Below are positions 33,903-43,644 of a stretch of DNA of 64,000 nt, piece after piece. A program made the translations under genes and the position numbers. This DNA is from Siphonodentalium dalli (lineage: Eukaryota; Mollusca; Scaphopoda; Gadilida; Siphonodentaliidae), in NCBI GenBank assembly GCA_032622095.1, contig CP136062.1:227120578-227184577 (forward strand). The letters run 5' to 3'. The notes beneath the pieces were generated by a model. It was not told the DNA's origin. It ran no database searches and saw nothing but the letters and a program-made list of their open reading frames with translations. The stretch's first letter is position 1. Each line of letters opens with the position of its first letter.

Positions 33903-34262
33903 TTAACCCTTTACCCAACAAACCGGCCAAAAACACCCAAATAAAGCTTCAACAGCCTAAAATATCTTCGGTCTGTCTCAATAGAACCATACACATATGG
34001 ATATCATTGGAACCGGCTCCTTGACCACATTCTGATAGTTACAGCTATGCCCTGTGCCAATGCATTCTCTTATATATGCGAGTCGACCATAGGTCGCCTC
34101 GCATATATAAGAGAATGCATTGGCCTAAACAAAATCTTTTTTTAACACTTTTTACCATTTTTTCTTACATTCTTTAACAATTTTATAATTTTTATAATGG
34201 TCGACTCGCATATATAAGAGAATGCATTGGCACAGGGCCCTTCTGTTGGGTAAAGGGTTAAA
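33903..34262. mobile_element. TTAA-type MITE family B, copy B2 (opposite orientation)
   Basis: Ends TTAACCCTTTACCCAACA and TGTTGGGTAAAGGGTTAA. The long sub-terminal side (CTTCGGTCTGTCTCAATAGA, GGATATCATTGGAACCGGCT) is on the left, so it is inverted relative to B1, 76 bases away. The left hairpin is complete (34056-34124). The right one keeps only its outer arm (34199-34231). Confidence 0.93.
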
Positions 34263-34346
34263 TTAACTTCGGAACAACGATTTTAAAGGGGGACTACACT
34301 AAATCCGACCATTTATGGGACCATCTCCTTTTATACTCAACAGAAT

Positions 34347-34885
34347 CAGGCCATGCGCACGGGTGTAGATATCAAACAATATGTGATCCTCCGTAGGATA
34401 GGGTATCATATAATATGTGATCCTCGTCTCAGGAGTCACTCGTGGCTCAATGAAGGCAGGATCATATATCAAAATGAGAGGATATGGTGATCCCATGAAA
34501 AGGAGATCACCATATCCTCTCATTTTGATATGTGATCCTAAAATAAGAAAACATTTTTATTAACTAAATAACGGAGATATTTAAAGAAGTGTTTTTGACG
34601 AAATAACGGAAATATTTTAAGACGTGTTTTAAAGAGCGTACCCCAAACCTGCCCAAGCCCACCGACCATATAGAAGAATTTGACTTATATTTCACCAGAG
34701 TTGATCTATTGTGGTGTTGTAATTTCTCATACAAATCGCCGTTATTTAGTAAAGGGACATTCTTTATAGAGTTATTACCCTTCATATCAAATCACTAAAA
34801 ACAAATAAAGATCGCATATCAAAACCTATGTTATCCTCCGTAGGATCAGATATCGTTTATAGTCTACACTCGTGCGCATTAGGTG
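34347..34885. mobile_element. Nested element inside A4
   Basis: It lies between two copies of ACAGAAT (34340-34346 and 34886-34892). That sequence is single in other A copies, so it is a 7-bp duplication, or 8 bp with one change. The ends are CAGGCCATGCGCACGGGTGT and ACACTCGTGCGCATTAGGTG, imperfect inverted repeats. The CA start and duplication length hint at hAT. The words TGTGATCCT and CCTCCGTAGGAT recur inside in both orientations. Two open frames of 73-74 codons show no domain. Confidence 0.75.
34461..34545. repeat. Strong hairpin within the nested element
   Basis: GGATCATATATCAAAATGAG and AGGATATGGTGATC pair almost perfectly with GATCACCATATCCT and CTCATTTTGATATGTGATCC around a loop of about 12 bases (CCATGAAAAGGA). 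Confidence 0.9.
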
Positions 34886-35492
34886 ACAGAATATATGCAA
34901 CAAATGAAGTAATTTTAGCCATGGTTTAGTGCAAAATACAATATTTAGTTCTATGAATGATACAAACAACATGGTAATAATAATGACAATGAAAAAATGA
35001 CTGGAGTCATAAATTCATTTTCATTATAATTACCATGTTGTTTGCATCGTTCATCGAGTACAGGAGTGTATTTTGCACTCACCAATGGATCAAATTCATT
35101 CATGTGTTGCATATATTATGCTGAGTATAAAAGGAGATGATCCCATAAATGGCCGGATTTAGTCTACACCCCTTTAATTAAAAACAATTCAGTTATGAAT
35201 ATCTCCGTTATTTGATCAATATAAATTTGTTTGAAAGAAAAGAAAAACGCTCATTAAAAGAAACGTTTTATATTATTTATAAAAAAAATTAAATTTCTGA
35301 ATATCTCCCTTATTTCGTCAATATAGTCATCATGTTGTGTCCTTCGGTTCAGTATTATGCTTGATATATAGTGGTAGACTCGATGGGCGTATATATACGG
35401 TACATAATTAAGTATATATTAGATGGAAAATAAACATTCGCAAACAAGTACATGTATCTATATCTGATAATGGGGACGAGAGATTGAATATG

Positions 35493-35946
35493 TGACCCGC
35501 AATATCAAATCCAGTCGTAAGTCGGGATTTTTGTACCCTGTGCCAATGCATTCTCTTATATATGCGAGTCGACCATAGGTCGCCTCGCATATATATAAGA
35601 ATGCATTGGCCTAACAATTTTGTATAATTTTTGTTTAATAAATGTTTCTAACAATTTTTAGGACATAAAATAAAAAACATCCATTACACTGCAGGGAGCC
35701 CCACACATATATAGAAGCATATAGAAGAGTGTCGTCTGCTCATGTTTCTCTGGGGCTCTGTATGGGTGAAATTATAAAATTGTTAAAGAATACAAGAAAA
35801 ATTATTAAAATTGTAAAAAATTGTTAGGCCAATGCATTCTCTTATATATGCGAGGCGACCTATGGTCGACTCGCATATATAAGAGAATGCATTGGCACAG
35901 GGTAAAACAAATCCCGACTTACGACTGGATTTGATATGGCGGGTCA
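35493..35946. mobile_element. MITE family D carrying two hairpin modules
   Basis: Inverted termini TGACCCGC(A/C)ATATCAAATCC and AGTCGTAAGTCGGGATTT run about 38 bases and share nothing with families B or C. Inside, TACCCTGTGCC leads into a hairpin module (35542-35610), and the mirror module (35828-35896) ends GGCACAGGGTA. Here the cassette is flanked by TA on both sides. The AT-rich core has an extra insert at 35660-35770 with AGGGAGCCCCA and TGGGGCTCT arms. Confidence 0.92.
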
Positions 35947-35989
35947 AATATATCGCTGATCATGGCTATATCCTTATCTCAAATTAAAT

Positions 35990-36155
35990 AGAGAGTGATC
36001 ACTTGATTGAACTGGTAACGTCAAATAATAACATGAGAGGCGGGGACCTTCTACAAACATGAGAGTGCATTACGCTCGAGTGTTTTACAAAATAGTCCCT
36101 GCCTCGAATTAATGATTTCATGTCATCAGTTCAATTAAGTGATTATTATATTCCA
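35990..36155. repeat. Foldback between family D and the snail 3' end
   Basis: TGATCACTTGATTGAACTGG, then ATGAGAGGCGGGGACC, mirrors GGTCCCTGCCTCGAATTAAT-like sequence and ATCAGTTCAATTAAGTGATT. Identity is moderate (several mismatches). The loop contains ACAAACATGAGAGTGC. Confidence 0.7.
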
Positions 36156-36159
36156 CTAT

Positions 36160-36634
36160 AAACATCTGATTTACCAGAAATCCGAATAATATCGCCATTA
36201 TACCCATGACGCATACATTTCGATAGCGCGTATAACTATATAACGCGCTAGTTAAAGTGACATCACTCACCAGCGAAATTATCGTTAAATTACCGTTTAT
36301 AAATAAAAGTAAATCACATATAGGTATGTAATAATACTAATTATGCACGGAGTTAAATCAAAAAGAAGAAAACTCATTGGTACTGATAAGATATAGCAAA
36401 AAGTTGTATCATATATGCATGTGAATGTCCGGCCTACATATATCGTATATATTAGTTGTTTTTGATAACTGTTTCCCAAAATAATTCAAACGAAATCAAG
36501 GGTAAAATTTCATATATATATGGCCGTTAAGTATATATTGTCTCTTGCACATCAAGGGACGGGATGCCGATGGAAGGTCTCTGATCGAGAAACCAGCTCT
36601 GGTATTTGAGAAGCTATCGATGTGGCTCAGTTCG
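36160..36634 (-). other. 3' flank of the snail gene
   Basis: Immediately downstream of the snail stop codon on the minus strand. It should hold the 3' UTR. I do not see an exact AATAAA on the minus strand here, so the polyadenylation site is undefined. Confidence 0.4.
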
Positions 36635-38015
36635 TTAACGCATAAGTCTCGGGCAGCTATTTTCACTATGTTTTAACAGAAGGGACATCCTTGAAAATGT
36701 CTTGGCGCACAGTTTACAGCCGTATTTCTTAACCTCGCTGTGGGTTTGTAAGTGCGCTCGCAAATTGGACCTGTCCGCAAAAGCACGACCACAGTGCTGA
36801 CAATGGAAAGGTTTTTCTCCTGTGTGTGTTCGAACGTGTCCCTGGAGCAACCAGGGGCGAGAAAACGCCTTCCCGCATAGTTTGCACTTACACGGTAGAG
36901 TGTGTGTTCGAATGTGCATCTTGAGTGCTCCCAAAGAAGAGTAAGTCTTGTCGCAGCTTTTACAAGAGAATTCCTTCTTCACGTGACTAACGCAATGAAA
37001 TTGTTTGTGTTTAGAAAGTCCGCCGAACGTGGCGTAGCTTTTACTACATCCATCGCATTGGTACCGGGGTGGTCCGGCATGAGGAGGTTTGGTTGGCGAA
37101 GGTTCATGAGACCCGTTGTGATTTCGAACGGAAGCAGCCCAGACAGGATGTACTCGATTGGTGACACATAACGCGGAAGCAGGTGAAATGTTATCTGTCA
37201 CTGGAGCTAATACACGTCCGTGTTGTTTGCCAACCATCTGTTGAATTTGAGCCATTTTAGCACTATAATGGTCGTGTGTGTTATTGAATAATTCCCGTAT
37301 GGCAGCGTTCGGTGCAATATTACAACATTGTGTCAGCTGATTAGCCACACCCTGTTGTGGAGAAACCATAGCGTCTCTGTAATAATTACCAAAAACATTT
37401 GGTAATTTCAAGAAGTCATTTCTCATCCCTTGAACATACTGGTGACAACCGACTCCCAGATGGTATCTTGTAAATTTGGTCGGCGAGAAGGCACTAATTG
37501 GTGGGATCCTTGTAGAGTCAGAATATTCCCCTGGCGAACTCCCTGGGGAGTCTGAATCACTGCTGTACATTGTCATTCTTCCGTTGAGGATACTACTGTC
37601 TCTGTAATCACTCCCCGGGGATGTGTCTGGTGAATCCACACCCGCACGGAGCATAGAATGGCCATCTGGGCTTCCTGCCCCCACTGATTCAGCGACACTA
37701 ATAGTTTTAGGCTCAGTTTTCTTGTCTGGTAAAGCATATGGACGGAACAAGTCTTTTCTGTTTGAATTAACGTCGGTTTTCGGCATATCTTTTTCACGTA
37801 TCATATTTCTTGGGTACTCTCTGTTCGTGTGCAATATCTGAAAAAATAAGTAAACGTTTATGTAAGTACAAACGTCTCGTAAACAATTTCCGACGGGCTT
37901 AATTGAAGTTAATTCAACTTGTGTATAAGTAAAAGGTCGACTTCTCAATGCCGCATAATGGACACGGTATACTTACTGCACTTGTCGCCCTAACCGCGCC
38001 ATGAGGCTTGTCCAT
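36635..38015 (-). CDS. snail: Snail-family zinc-finger transcription repressor
   Basis: The main exon (36635-37837, minus) encodes 400 residues, with an acceptor TTTACTTATTTTTTCAG at 37838-37854. A phase-0 intron of 139 bp leads to a GTAAGT donor at 37971-37976 and a possible first exon (37977-38015, [13 protein letters not shown]), giving 413 residues. Five C-terminal fingers: ZF1 272-295 ([20 protein letters not shown]), ZF2 303-325 ([18 protein letters not shown]), ZF3 329-351 ([20 protein letters not shown]), ZF4 357-379 ([20 protein letters not shown]), ZF5 385-408. ZF1 and ZF5 end His-x4-Cys as in Snail proteins. Fingers 2-5 match the family nearly invariantly. Snail factors bind CAGGTG E-boxes and repress targets in mesoderm formation and epithelial-mesenchymal change. 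The N-terminal half is Ser/Pro-rich ([23 protein letters not shown]). No SNAG motif and no CtBP-type PxDLS is visible. The first exon is the least certain part. Confidence 0.93.
37838..37976 (-). other. Proposed short intron of the snail gene
   Basis: On the minus strand it begins GTAAGTATACC and ends TTTACTTATTTTTTCAG, both consensus sites, and keeps frame across the join (phase 0). The frame is also open through most of the intron but has no ATG, so retention would not give a normal start. Confidence 0.6.
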
Positions 38016-39362
38016 TCGAACAATATGGCCGATTTCTTAATTAGTTTTGTGTCGGAATTATCAAGAAATGTTTTTTTCATGGTACATTAAAATTGTAATA
38101 ATCGAATTTGTGAAACATTTAATGTTATTTTGTAATTAATAGCGAAGGTCCTGGATAGCGAGTATAATAAATATGAAACTAAGTCATTCCATTCTAGCGA
38201 AGATAACGATCATCCTTGATTGTTTTGTTTGTTTTGATTTACACAGATATAATTCGTGCAAATCATCAACAAATCACAAGAACTGGTTGTGCTAAATTAA
38301 CATACATGTACTTTACATAAATTATATCTATATGGTTATATAGTACTTGATTTTATATTTCTTTTTATTCATAATTTGATCCTGGTGAAATTTAGTGGTA
38401 CAGAGTCATAATATAATTCGATTTATAATGGAGAATTTGATATTAATTTGTATTTTATACGACTCTGGTAATTTGTGTTACAAAGAAGGGGTTTGACACC
38501 CCAGTTTATAAAACAAAGAACAAAAACGTCGACAGTACCAGTATCATCATTAGGGTAAAAGTATTAAGTGATATATCTAATTCACAATGTCACCATTCTA
38601 CATGAGATGGTAAAACATATATATTATTCACTTTGTCACCTTTCTACACGAGTCGTACAGATATTTGCTTTATTTTACAAAAAAATATATTGTTTTGCGT
38701 TCGGTGTTCTGTGTCAACAGATATAAATGTTTGTATATGCGAAGGTTATTTGCCAGAGAGAATAAACACAGCGACACTGGTTAGATCCGTATAATGCGAC
38801 ACTGGTTAGATCCGTATAATGCGACACTGGTTAGATCCGTATAATAAATGAATAAATATTAATCACTCAATATTAACTTGGTGAAATTTTCGAAATAATT
38901 TCTCATAGCGGTGTTTTTAATCTCAAAGATCCCAAGCACAACGCCCGCTGTGTCGATTTTACAAACGAAGGCACCCGATGTTTTATAATGATTTTTAAAG
39001 AAGTCGAATTAGATAAAAACATAATAACACATGGTACCACTCCGATTGCTACACGCGGAATGAGTATTATGGCAAGGAGTCGAGTGTTTTTATTACTTCT
39101 ATCAGCAAATGAATCTATAAATGTTTGACAAATGGGAGAAAGGAACTAATTTTCTTGTTGCGCGAAGACGACTATTACACTATTTCTAAAATGTCGACTT
39201 TCTTCCATCAGATACTTAAGTTAATAAATCAAAAATATTTAGATTTAAATCTTGAACATTTGTCACACGAGAGTGGACTGGAAAACCATTCGCATTTCCG
39301 TAATATATAGAGTGAATTTTCTTTAAATATCAAGGGTCTTAGACTAAAAACCCATGAACGTG
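38016..39362. other. Upstream or intronic region of snail
   Basis: AT-rich, with no gene recognised. Under the distal-promoter model it is the 3' part of intron 1. It contains a 25-bp triplication at 38771-38845 and a GATGGTAAAACATAT-type run near 38608. Confidence 0.4.
38771..38845. repeat. 25-bp tandem triplication
   Basis: Three perfect copies of GCGACACTGGTTAGATCCGT plus ATAAT, exactly 75 bases. Confidence 0.97.
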
Positions 39363-39780
39363 TTAACCCTTTACCCAACAGAACGGCCCTGTGCCAATGC
39401 ATTCTCTTATATATGCGAGTCGACCATAGGTCGCCTCGCATATATAAGAGAATGCATTGGCTTAACACATATTAAAAATTATCAAATTGTCAAAGAATGT
39501 AGAAAATATTATAAGAAAAAATGGTAAAAAGTGTTAAAAAAAGAATTTGTTTAGGCCAATGCATTCTCTTATATATGCGAGGCGACCTATGGTCGACTCG
39601 CATATATAAGAGAATGCATTGGCACAGGGCATAACTGTAACCATCACAATGTGGTCAATGAACCGGTTCCAATGATATCCATATTTGTATGGTTTTATTG
39701 AGACAGACCGAAGATATTTTAGGCTGTTGAAGCTTTCTTTGTATGGGCGTTTTTGGCCGTTTTGTTGGGTAAAGGGTTAA
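39363..39780. mobile_element. TTAA-type MITE family B, copy B3 (most complete)
   Basis: Ends TTAACCCTTTACCCAACA and TGTTGGGTAAAGGGTTAA. Both hairpin modules are complete (39393-39461 and 39555-39623), in inverted orientation around an AT-rich core of TGTTAAAAA/AGAAAAAATGGT words. Same orientation as B1. It lies in the presumptive snail intron. Confidence 0.95.
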
Positions 39781-39974
39781 AGAATCTAACACATGTATTC
39801 ACGAACACAACAATAACGAAGACGCTGTTAACTCTCTTAACGCTCTTCTGTGTTCCATGTCGTGCAAATGGCTGTGTTTTTTTTTGGACCCAAACATCTT
39901 GTTTAAAGTTGTATTTTAATGGCTTCATGCGTATTTATGGGACATATAATGCTCATAGAAAGGTAGTTCAATGA

Positions 39975-40186
39975 CAGTAATGCTCTAAGTAATCGACTCC
40001 TTAACCACAGCAGAATTATGGGTAATTTTTCAGGATTTAGTCGGAAATATGGCTTGTTGCCATTCATCGGAAAGCTCCCACTGAGAGCTCTCCGATGAAT
40101 GGAACAAGTCATATTTCCGACTAAATCCTGAAAAATTAACCATAATTCTGCTGTGGTTAAGGAGTCGATCACTTAGAGCATTACTG
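39975..40186. repeat. 212-bp perfect-type foldback
   Basis: CAGTAATGCTCTAAGTAATC at the left pairs with GATCACTTAGAGCATTACTG at the right. Pairing continues through TTAACCACAGCAGAATTATG and CAGGATTTAGTCGGAAATAT to the loop at AGCTCCCACTGAGAGCT. The arms are about 95 bases. No matching target duplication is visible. The CAGTAATG start is compatible with hAT-like MITEs, but this is not secure. Confidence 0.9.
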
Positions 40187-40563
40187 TATTTATCGACCTA
40201 TTTAATACCGGTAAAAATTCTAAGGCGAATATTATGAAGTGTGTTTTGGAGCGCAATCCGTCATGTGGATTTATGTCGGCGCTCTCATATATGACACATT
40301 CTGTCGTTGTTTGATAACCATAACAGCTAACATATATATTCATTTTTAGATTCATGTATTCACTCTCATAAACATGTTTATGATATGACAGCTACAAAAA
40401 TAAATTAATAATTAATAATAAATACATCCACCAAAGAAAATTTAGATATATGTATAAACCAATGACTGTATTGTACATTTTCTCTCGATAATTGTGCTTT
40501 CAGAAGAACTAAACAGAAATATGGGTTGCAGCGTGTCTTACTATTTAATAATGTTTGTTCTAC

Positions 40564-40953
40564 TTAAAGGTACTCAATCTCAATATATTATCAGAATCGA
40601 CTAATTGCCGAACAATAATGCGAACCATTGTCAACTATAGTACAAAATTGCCCGAAACGTGTTATTTATCAACTTGTTGTTCGACGAAAGTTGGCCTTAT
40701 TAGCAACAGAAAGCCTCTTGAATTTAGAGCTATCCATCTTCATCAGCAATTTGGTCCGAGATCGTATAGGCTCGTCGACTGTTTACTGGGCCACTAATAA
40801 TTCTCGATGGTGAAAAATAATATATGTCAAAAATCGATATCTAATAACTCTGAGCATTGATAGGTGGGTTCCTCGACTCGAATAAAATATTTTTTACCAC
40901 CGAATCAAAATAAATAGTAATTGAGGGGCGCATAATCGGATTATGCATTTTAA
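40564..40953. mobile_element. MITE family E, copy E2 with observable empty site
   Basis: It begins TTAAAGGTACTCAATCTC and ends, degraded, ATCGGATTATGCATTTTAA. The host sequence is one unit of a tandem duplication. The other unit (around 41205-41225) reads TGTTCTACTTAATATTTGTA without the insert, so the element landed in a TTAA and duplicated it. Its interior matches 14077-14255 and 52610-52933. Confidence 0.85.
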
Positions 40954-40954
40954 A

Positions 40955-41415
40955 ATTGGTAATTCACTTTTAACTGGTAAACGATCTCCATTTGATATTA
41001 TACTATATCGATTAGTATAACTCAAGATATCTTCATTAGAGTTTAGTGGTATCACAACTTCACAATTCTCGGTTTTGAAGGAGAACTGTTTGTACAAATA
41101 TGGGGGAAATTTTCAAGGCAATGCCGTCTCAATTCCCAGGGTGGATGAAGAAACTATACATAGATTTCGGTTAGAGTGTGTCTAATTACTTTTTGGAAAA
41201 TGTTTGTTCTACTTAATATTTGTAATTCAATTTTAACTGGTGAACGATCTTCCTTTGATATTACATTATATCAATTAGTATAACTCAAGAGTTCGTCATT
41301 AGAATTTAGTGGTATTGTATCTTTACAGACTTCACAGATCTCGGCTTTGAAGAACTATATTTGTTAAAATATGGGGAAAATGGTCAAGTCAATGCCGCCC
41401 TAATGCCCAGAGCGG
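40955..41415. repeat. Tandem duplication (~200 bp units) in the snail upstream region
   Basis: Units 40955-41150 and 41216-41415 share TTTTAACTGG, TATCGATTAGTATAACTCAA versus TATCAATTAGTATAACTCAA, TTTAGTGGTAT, CTCGG(T/C)TTTGAAG and CAATGCCG. The preceding words AATGTTTGTTCTACTTAA also repeat (40550 and 41200), so the unit is really about 250 bases with E2 inserted in the first copy. Confidence 0.85.
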
Positions 41416-41487
41416 ATTTTGGTAAAGATAATACCATTGGTGATAGACATTCGATGGAATTATGGAAAAGAAAATAAGTATACTTAC

Positions 41488-41590
41488 TGTACGTTTCTGC
41501 TAAATCCGTTGATTATAATAGAATCATTTCACAAGTTTCTTTTCGTATTCTAAGTTGTCTATTCTCGCAAAATCTTCATAAGAACAAACA
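41488..41590 (-). other. Candidate distal non-coding first exon of snail
   Basis: On the minus strand it ends AGCAGAAACGTACA followed by GTAAGTATACTT, a consensus donor, about 100 bases below a TATA box. It has two very short upstream frames (six and four codons), so it would be untranslated. Spliced to the acceptor at 37838, translation would begin at MIREKDMPK and give 389 residues. This is inference from position and signals only. Confidence 0.4.
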
Positions 41591-41599
41591 AAAAATCTC

Positions 41600-41770
41600 T
41601 AGGCACCTGAACTCTTTTATATCGGAATGCTAACGTGGAACTCAAGCACTAATTAGTAATTAAGTAATGAACCTACCCGATTTTATCAGCAAACAAATTA
41701 CCGCCGTTTATTTTTTTCAACCAATCAGGATGCTGGATTGCTGCAGCAGAAGAGAAGCCCCGCCCATCTC
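41600..41770 (-). promoter_or_regulatory. Promoter-like block with TATA, CCAAT, GC box and E-box
   Basis: On the minus strand, in order: a GC box GGGCGGGGC (about 41757-41765), an inverted CCAAT (CTGATTGGTT, about 41722-41731), a TATA box TATAAAAG (41614-41621) and CAGGTG (41604-41609) just below it. The block is locally GC-richer than its surroundings. Spacing is normal for a start site near 41590. CAGGTG is the classical Snail-binding E-box, so autoregulation is possible. A second CAGGTG lies at about 41839-41844. Confidence 0.5.
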
Positions 41771-42160
41771 TCTGTCGTCTGCGACTCTCGCCGACCATCT
41801 GGGTGAACTGACAGGAATCGTGGTTCGGCGTTTTTCAACAGGTGCGTTTCTAATCCCGGGCCCGACATGTAACGTTTAACAAATTGGTTCTTGTTTGGTC
41901 AAACGAGGCTTAGAATGTTTTAACAGATTCCAATTTGCGCTTAAATTCCACCGCATCTCCCCGAACATTAATACATAATTGAACAAGTGGCAAGTTCAAG
42001 ACTCGGTGAATCGAGAGACTGTTTTCTTGTGTGAACGTTTACATAATAATTATTTCCCGTAAGGGTACTTACTTGTCATATATAACGCCACACGGGAGAA
42101 ACGCCTCAATTTAATTTGGTCATAACGTCACATTGCATGTTCAATGCTCCAAGAAATTTT
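41771..42160. other. Upstream region, no gene seen
   Basis: It contains the second CAGGTG at about 41839 and otherwise AT-rich sequence. No coding or repeat signal is supported. Confidence 0.4.
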
Positions 42161-42161
42161 A

Positions 42162-42236
42162 GCCAGAACGCCAACTAAATTTAGTCAGAACGCCACATAA
42201 ATTTAGCCAGAACGCCACATAAATTTAGCCAGAACG
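42162..42236. repeat. 22-bp short array, about 4 copies
   Basis: AAATTTAGCCAGAACGCCAC(A) units in tandem, with AACT and GTCAG variants. Confidence 0.9.
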
Positions 42237-42459
42237 CCGAATCAGACTGATTAACGTATAACGTATTTTTTTAAATATCAGACAACGAAAGCACAAACGC
42301 TCTTTATGAAATATGACTTGTGTGACGAAATCAAATAATTAGCTATGGCGCTCCTCTCTATCTATTTCCGATGATGTTATAAAAAATGGTGTTTTTGTGT
42401 CAACAGTATAGATGGAGAAAGAGAGAAGAGTATACGGAAAGTAGAAATAATTAAATCTA

Positions 42460-42700
42460 AAACAGACATGCCTCATTCGAGCTTCCAAATTATGTCTACG
42501 AAATTTGGAAGGAGGTATAGGATCGACTGACAAATACACGAAATATTGACATACCGGCTTCATATGCTCTGAAAAACACTTTCCACCGTCACATGCAGCA
42601 ATTTCCATCTGTTTTCAATTCGTCGTCCAGAAGGAAACAAACACTCCTAATTTATTTCTACATCAGTAATAGACTAACACGGATTACTATTTTCTGCCGT
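42460..42700. repeat. Dispersed repeat, relatives at 45870-46100 and 48340-48520
   Basis: Shared words are CGAGCTTCCAAATTATGTCT / CGAACTTCTAAATTCTATCG, AAATACACGAAATATTGA, ATACCG, TTTTCAATTCGT and ACTAACA. In each copy it is followed within a few hundred bases by AACGCTCTTTA or a variant. An 89-codon minus frame here is not supported as a gene. Confidence 0.55.
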
Positions 42701-43021
42701 GAAAAGTTTGTTTTATTGTTTGGGACCCAAACATCGTGTTCAAAGTTGTATTTGTTATGACTTCAATGCGTCTTTCTGTGACATGATATAATGCTCGTAT
42801 AAATGTAGATCAAGTCATTATCTACCAATTTCGATATACAAGTGAAAATTCAAAAGCAAATATTATTTTGTGTATTTTGGAGCCCAAATCGCCATGAGGC
42901 TTTAAGCAGGGTATTAAGCATTGCGGAAATGACATCATTCTCCTGGTCTCCAAGTTTTCTTGAAATTGTATTTACCGTCGTTTTCTATCTTTATGTTATT
43001 TGATAAGAAATTTAATACAAT

Positions 43022-43104
43022 GATCCAGTGACTGCACCCATATAAGGCGATTCACGCACATCATATACTGATCCAGTGACTGCACCCATATAAGGCGATT
43101 CACA
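43022..43104. repeat. 35-bp direct repeat pair
   Basis: ATCCAGTGACTGCACCCATA plus TAAGGCGATTCAC occurs twice, 44 bases apart. Confidence 0.95.
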
Positions 43105-43204
43105 ATGTTCGCGTAATGTTTGGCCTCATCTAACCTGGTTTATTACTCGCCTTGATCACATTATTCGGATGAAAATAGGCCGGTAAGTATAAATTTAGTT
43201 TTAT

Positions 43205-43640
43205 ATACTAAAGTATACAAGATACAAGATTTTATTGCAATAACACTTCAATTGGTAGTTGCAAACATATAAAATACACATAATTATAACAGTAATGACA
43301 TGAATTTTAAACCATAACCTGACTCACTCAAAATTTATTTTCTGTCTACTCAATCATAAGTTGTTCATATAATTATTATGCAATTAATAAACTCTGTCGC
43401 CTTTCAATGGACCGGATCATGTCGCATATGATATTTATGGTGGCATTGTGCCTATTTTCCATTATGAAATGGAATTTACTGTCATTCTATGGAAATCGGT
43501 TGTGCACTCGCCTATTGCTGCGAAACAACTAATGCGAAAGGTCTTCGAATGTCGGACAATTCATAACAAAGTGTGGTTCGGTTTCAACCATATCTCACAT
43601 ACAGGACATATATAGTCTATCCTCTATTTATGACGGGGGC
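43205..43640 (-). pseudogene. Non-LTR retrotransposon 3' fragment (R4)
   Basis: Near 43560-43625 the minus strand reads MVETEPHFVMNCPTFEDLS, the His/Cys motif found near the C-terminus of non-LTR RT proteins (E..FHF...CP.F...R). It is followed by stops. Lower coordinates run into AT-rich 3' UTR ending in a CTTGTATCTTGTATAC-like tail at about 43205-43230. Confidence 0.65.
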
Positions 43641-43644
43641 TGTT

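Larger units (their letters stand above)
34283..35177. mobile_element. MITE family A, complete copy (A4) with nested insert
   Basis: Termini TTAAAGGGGGACTACACTAA and TTAGTCTACACCCCTTTAA, each including TTAA. The halves are mirror images around about 35000 (GAATATATGCAACAAATGAA against TCATTCATGTGTTGCATATA). Without the 539-base insert at 34347-34885, this copy would be about 350 bp and one large hairpin. Confidence 0.9.

Noticed and set aside
36902-37171. Plus-strand 89-codon frame opposite the zinc fingers
   Set aside because: It is the antisense shadow of the conserved finger-coding sequence.
37838-37948. N-terminal extension of the Snail frame (37 residues upstream of ILHTNREY)
   Set aside because: It has no ATG start and lies upstream of a clear pyrimidine tract and AG acceptor, so it is best read as intron.
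37977-38015. tRNA-like box A (TGGCGCGGTTAGG) beside the snail first exon
   Set aside because: There is no box B at proper spacing and no SINE tail; treated as chance.
42339-42608. 89-residue minus-strand protein with several cysteines
   Set aside because: It overlaps a dispersed repeat seen in two other places where the frame is not kept.
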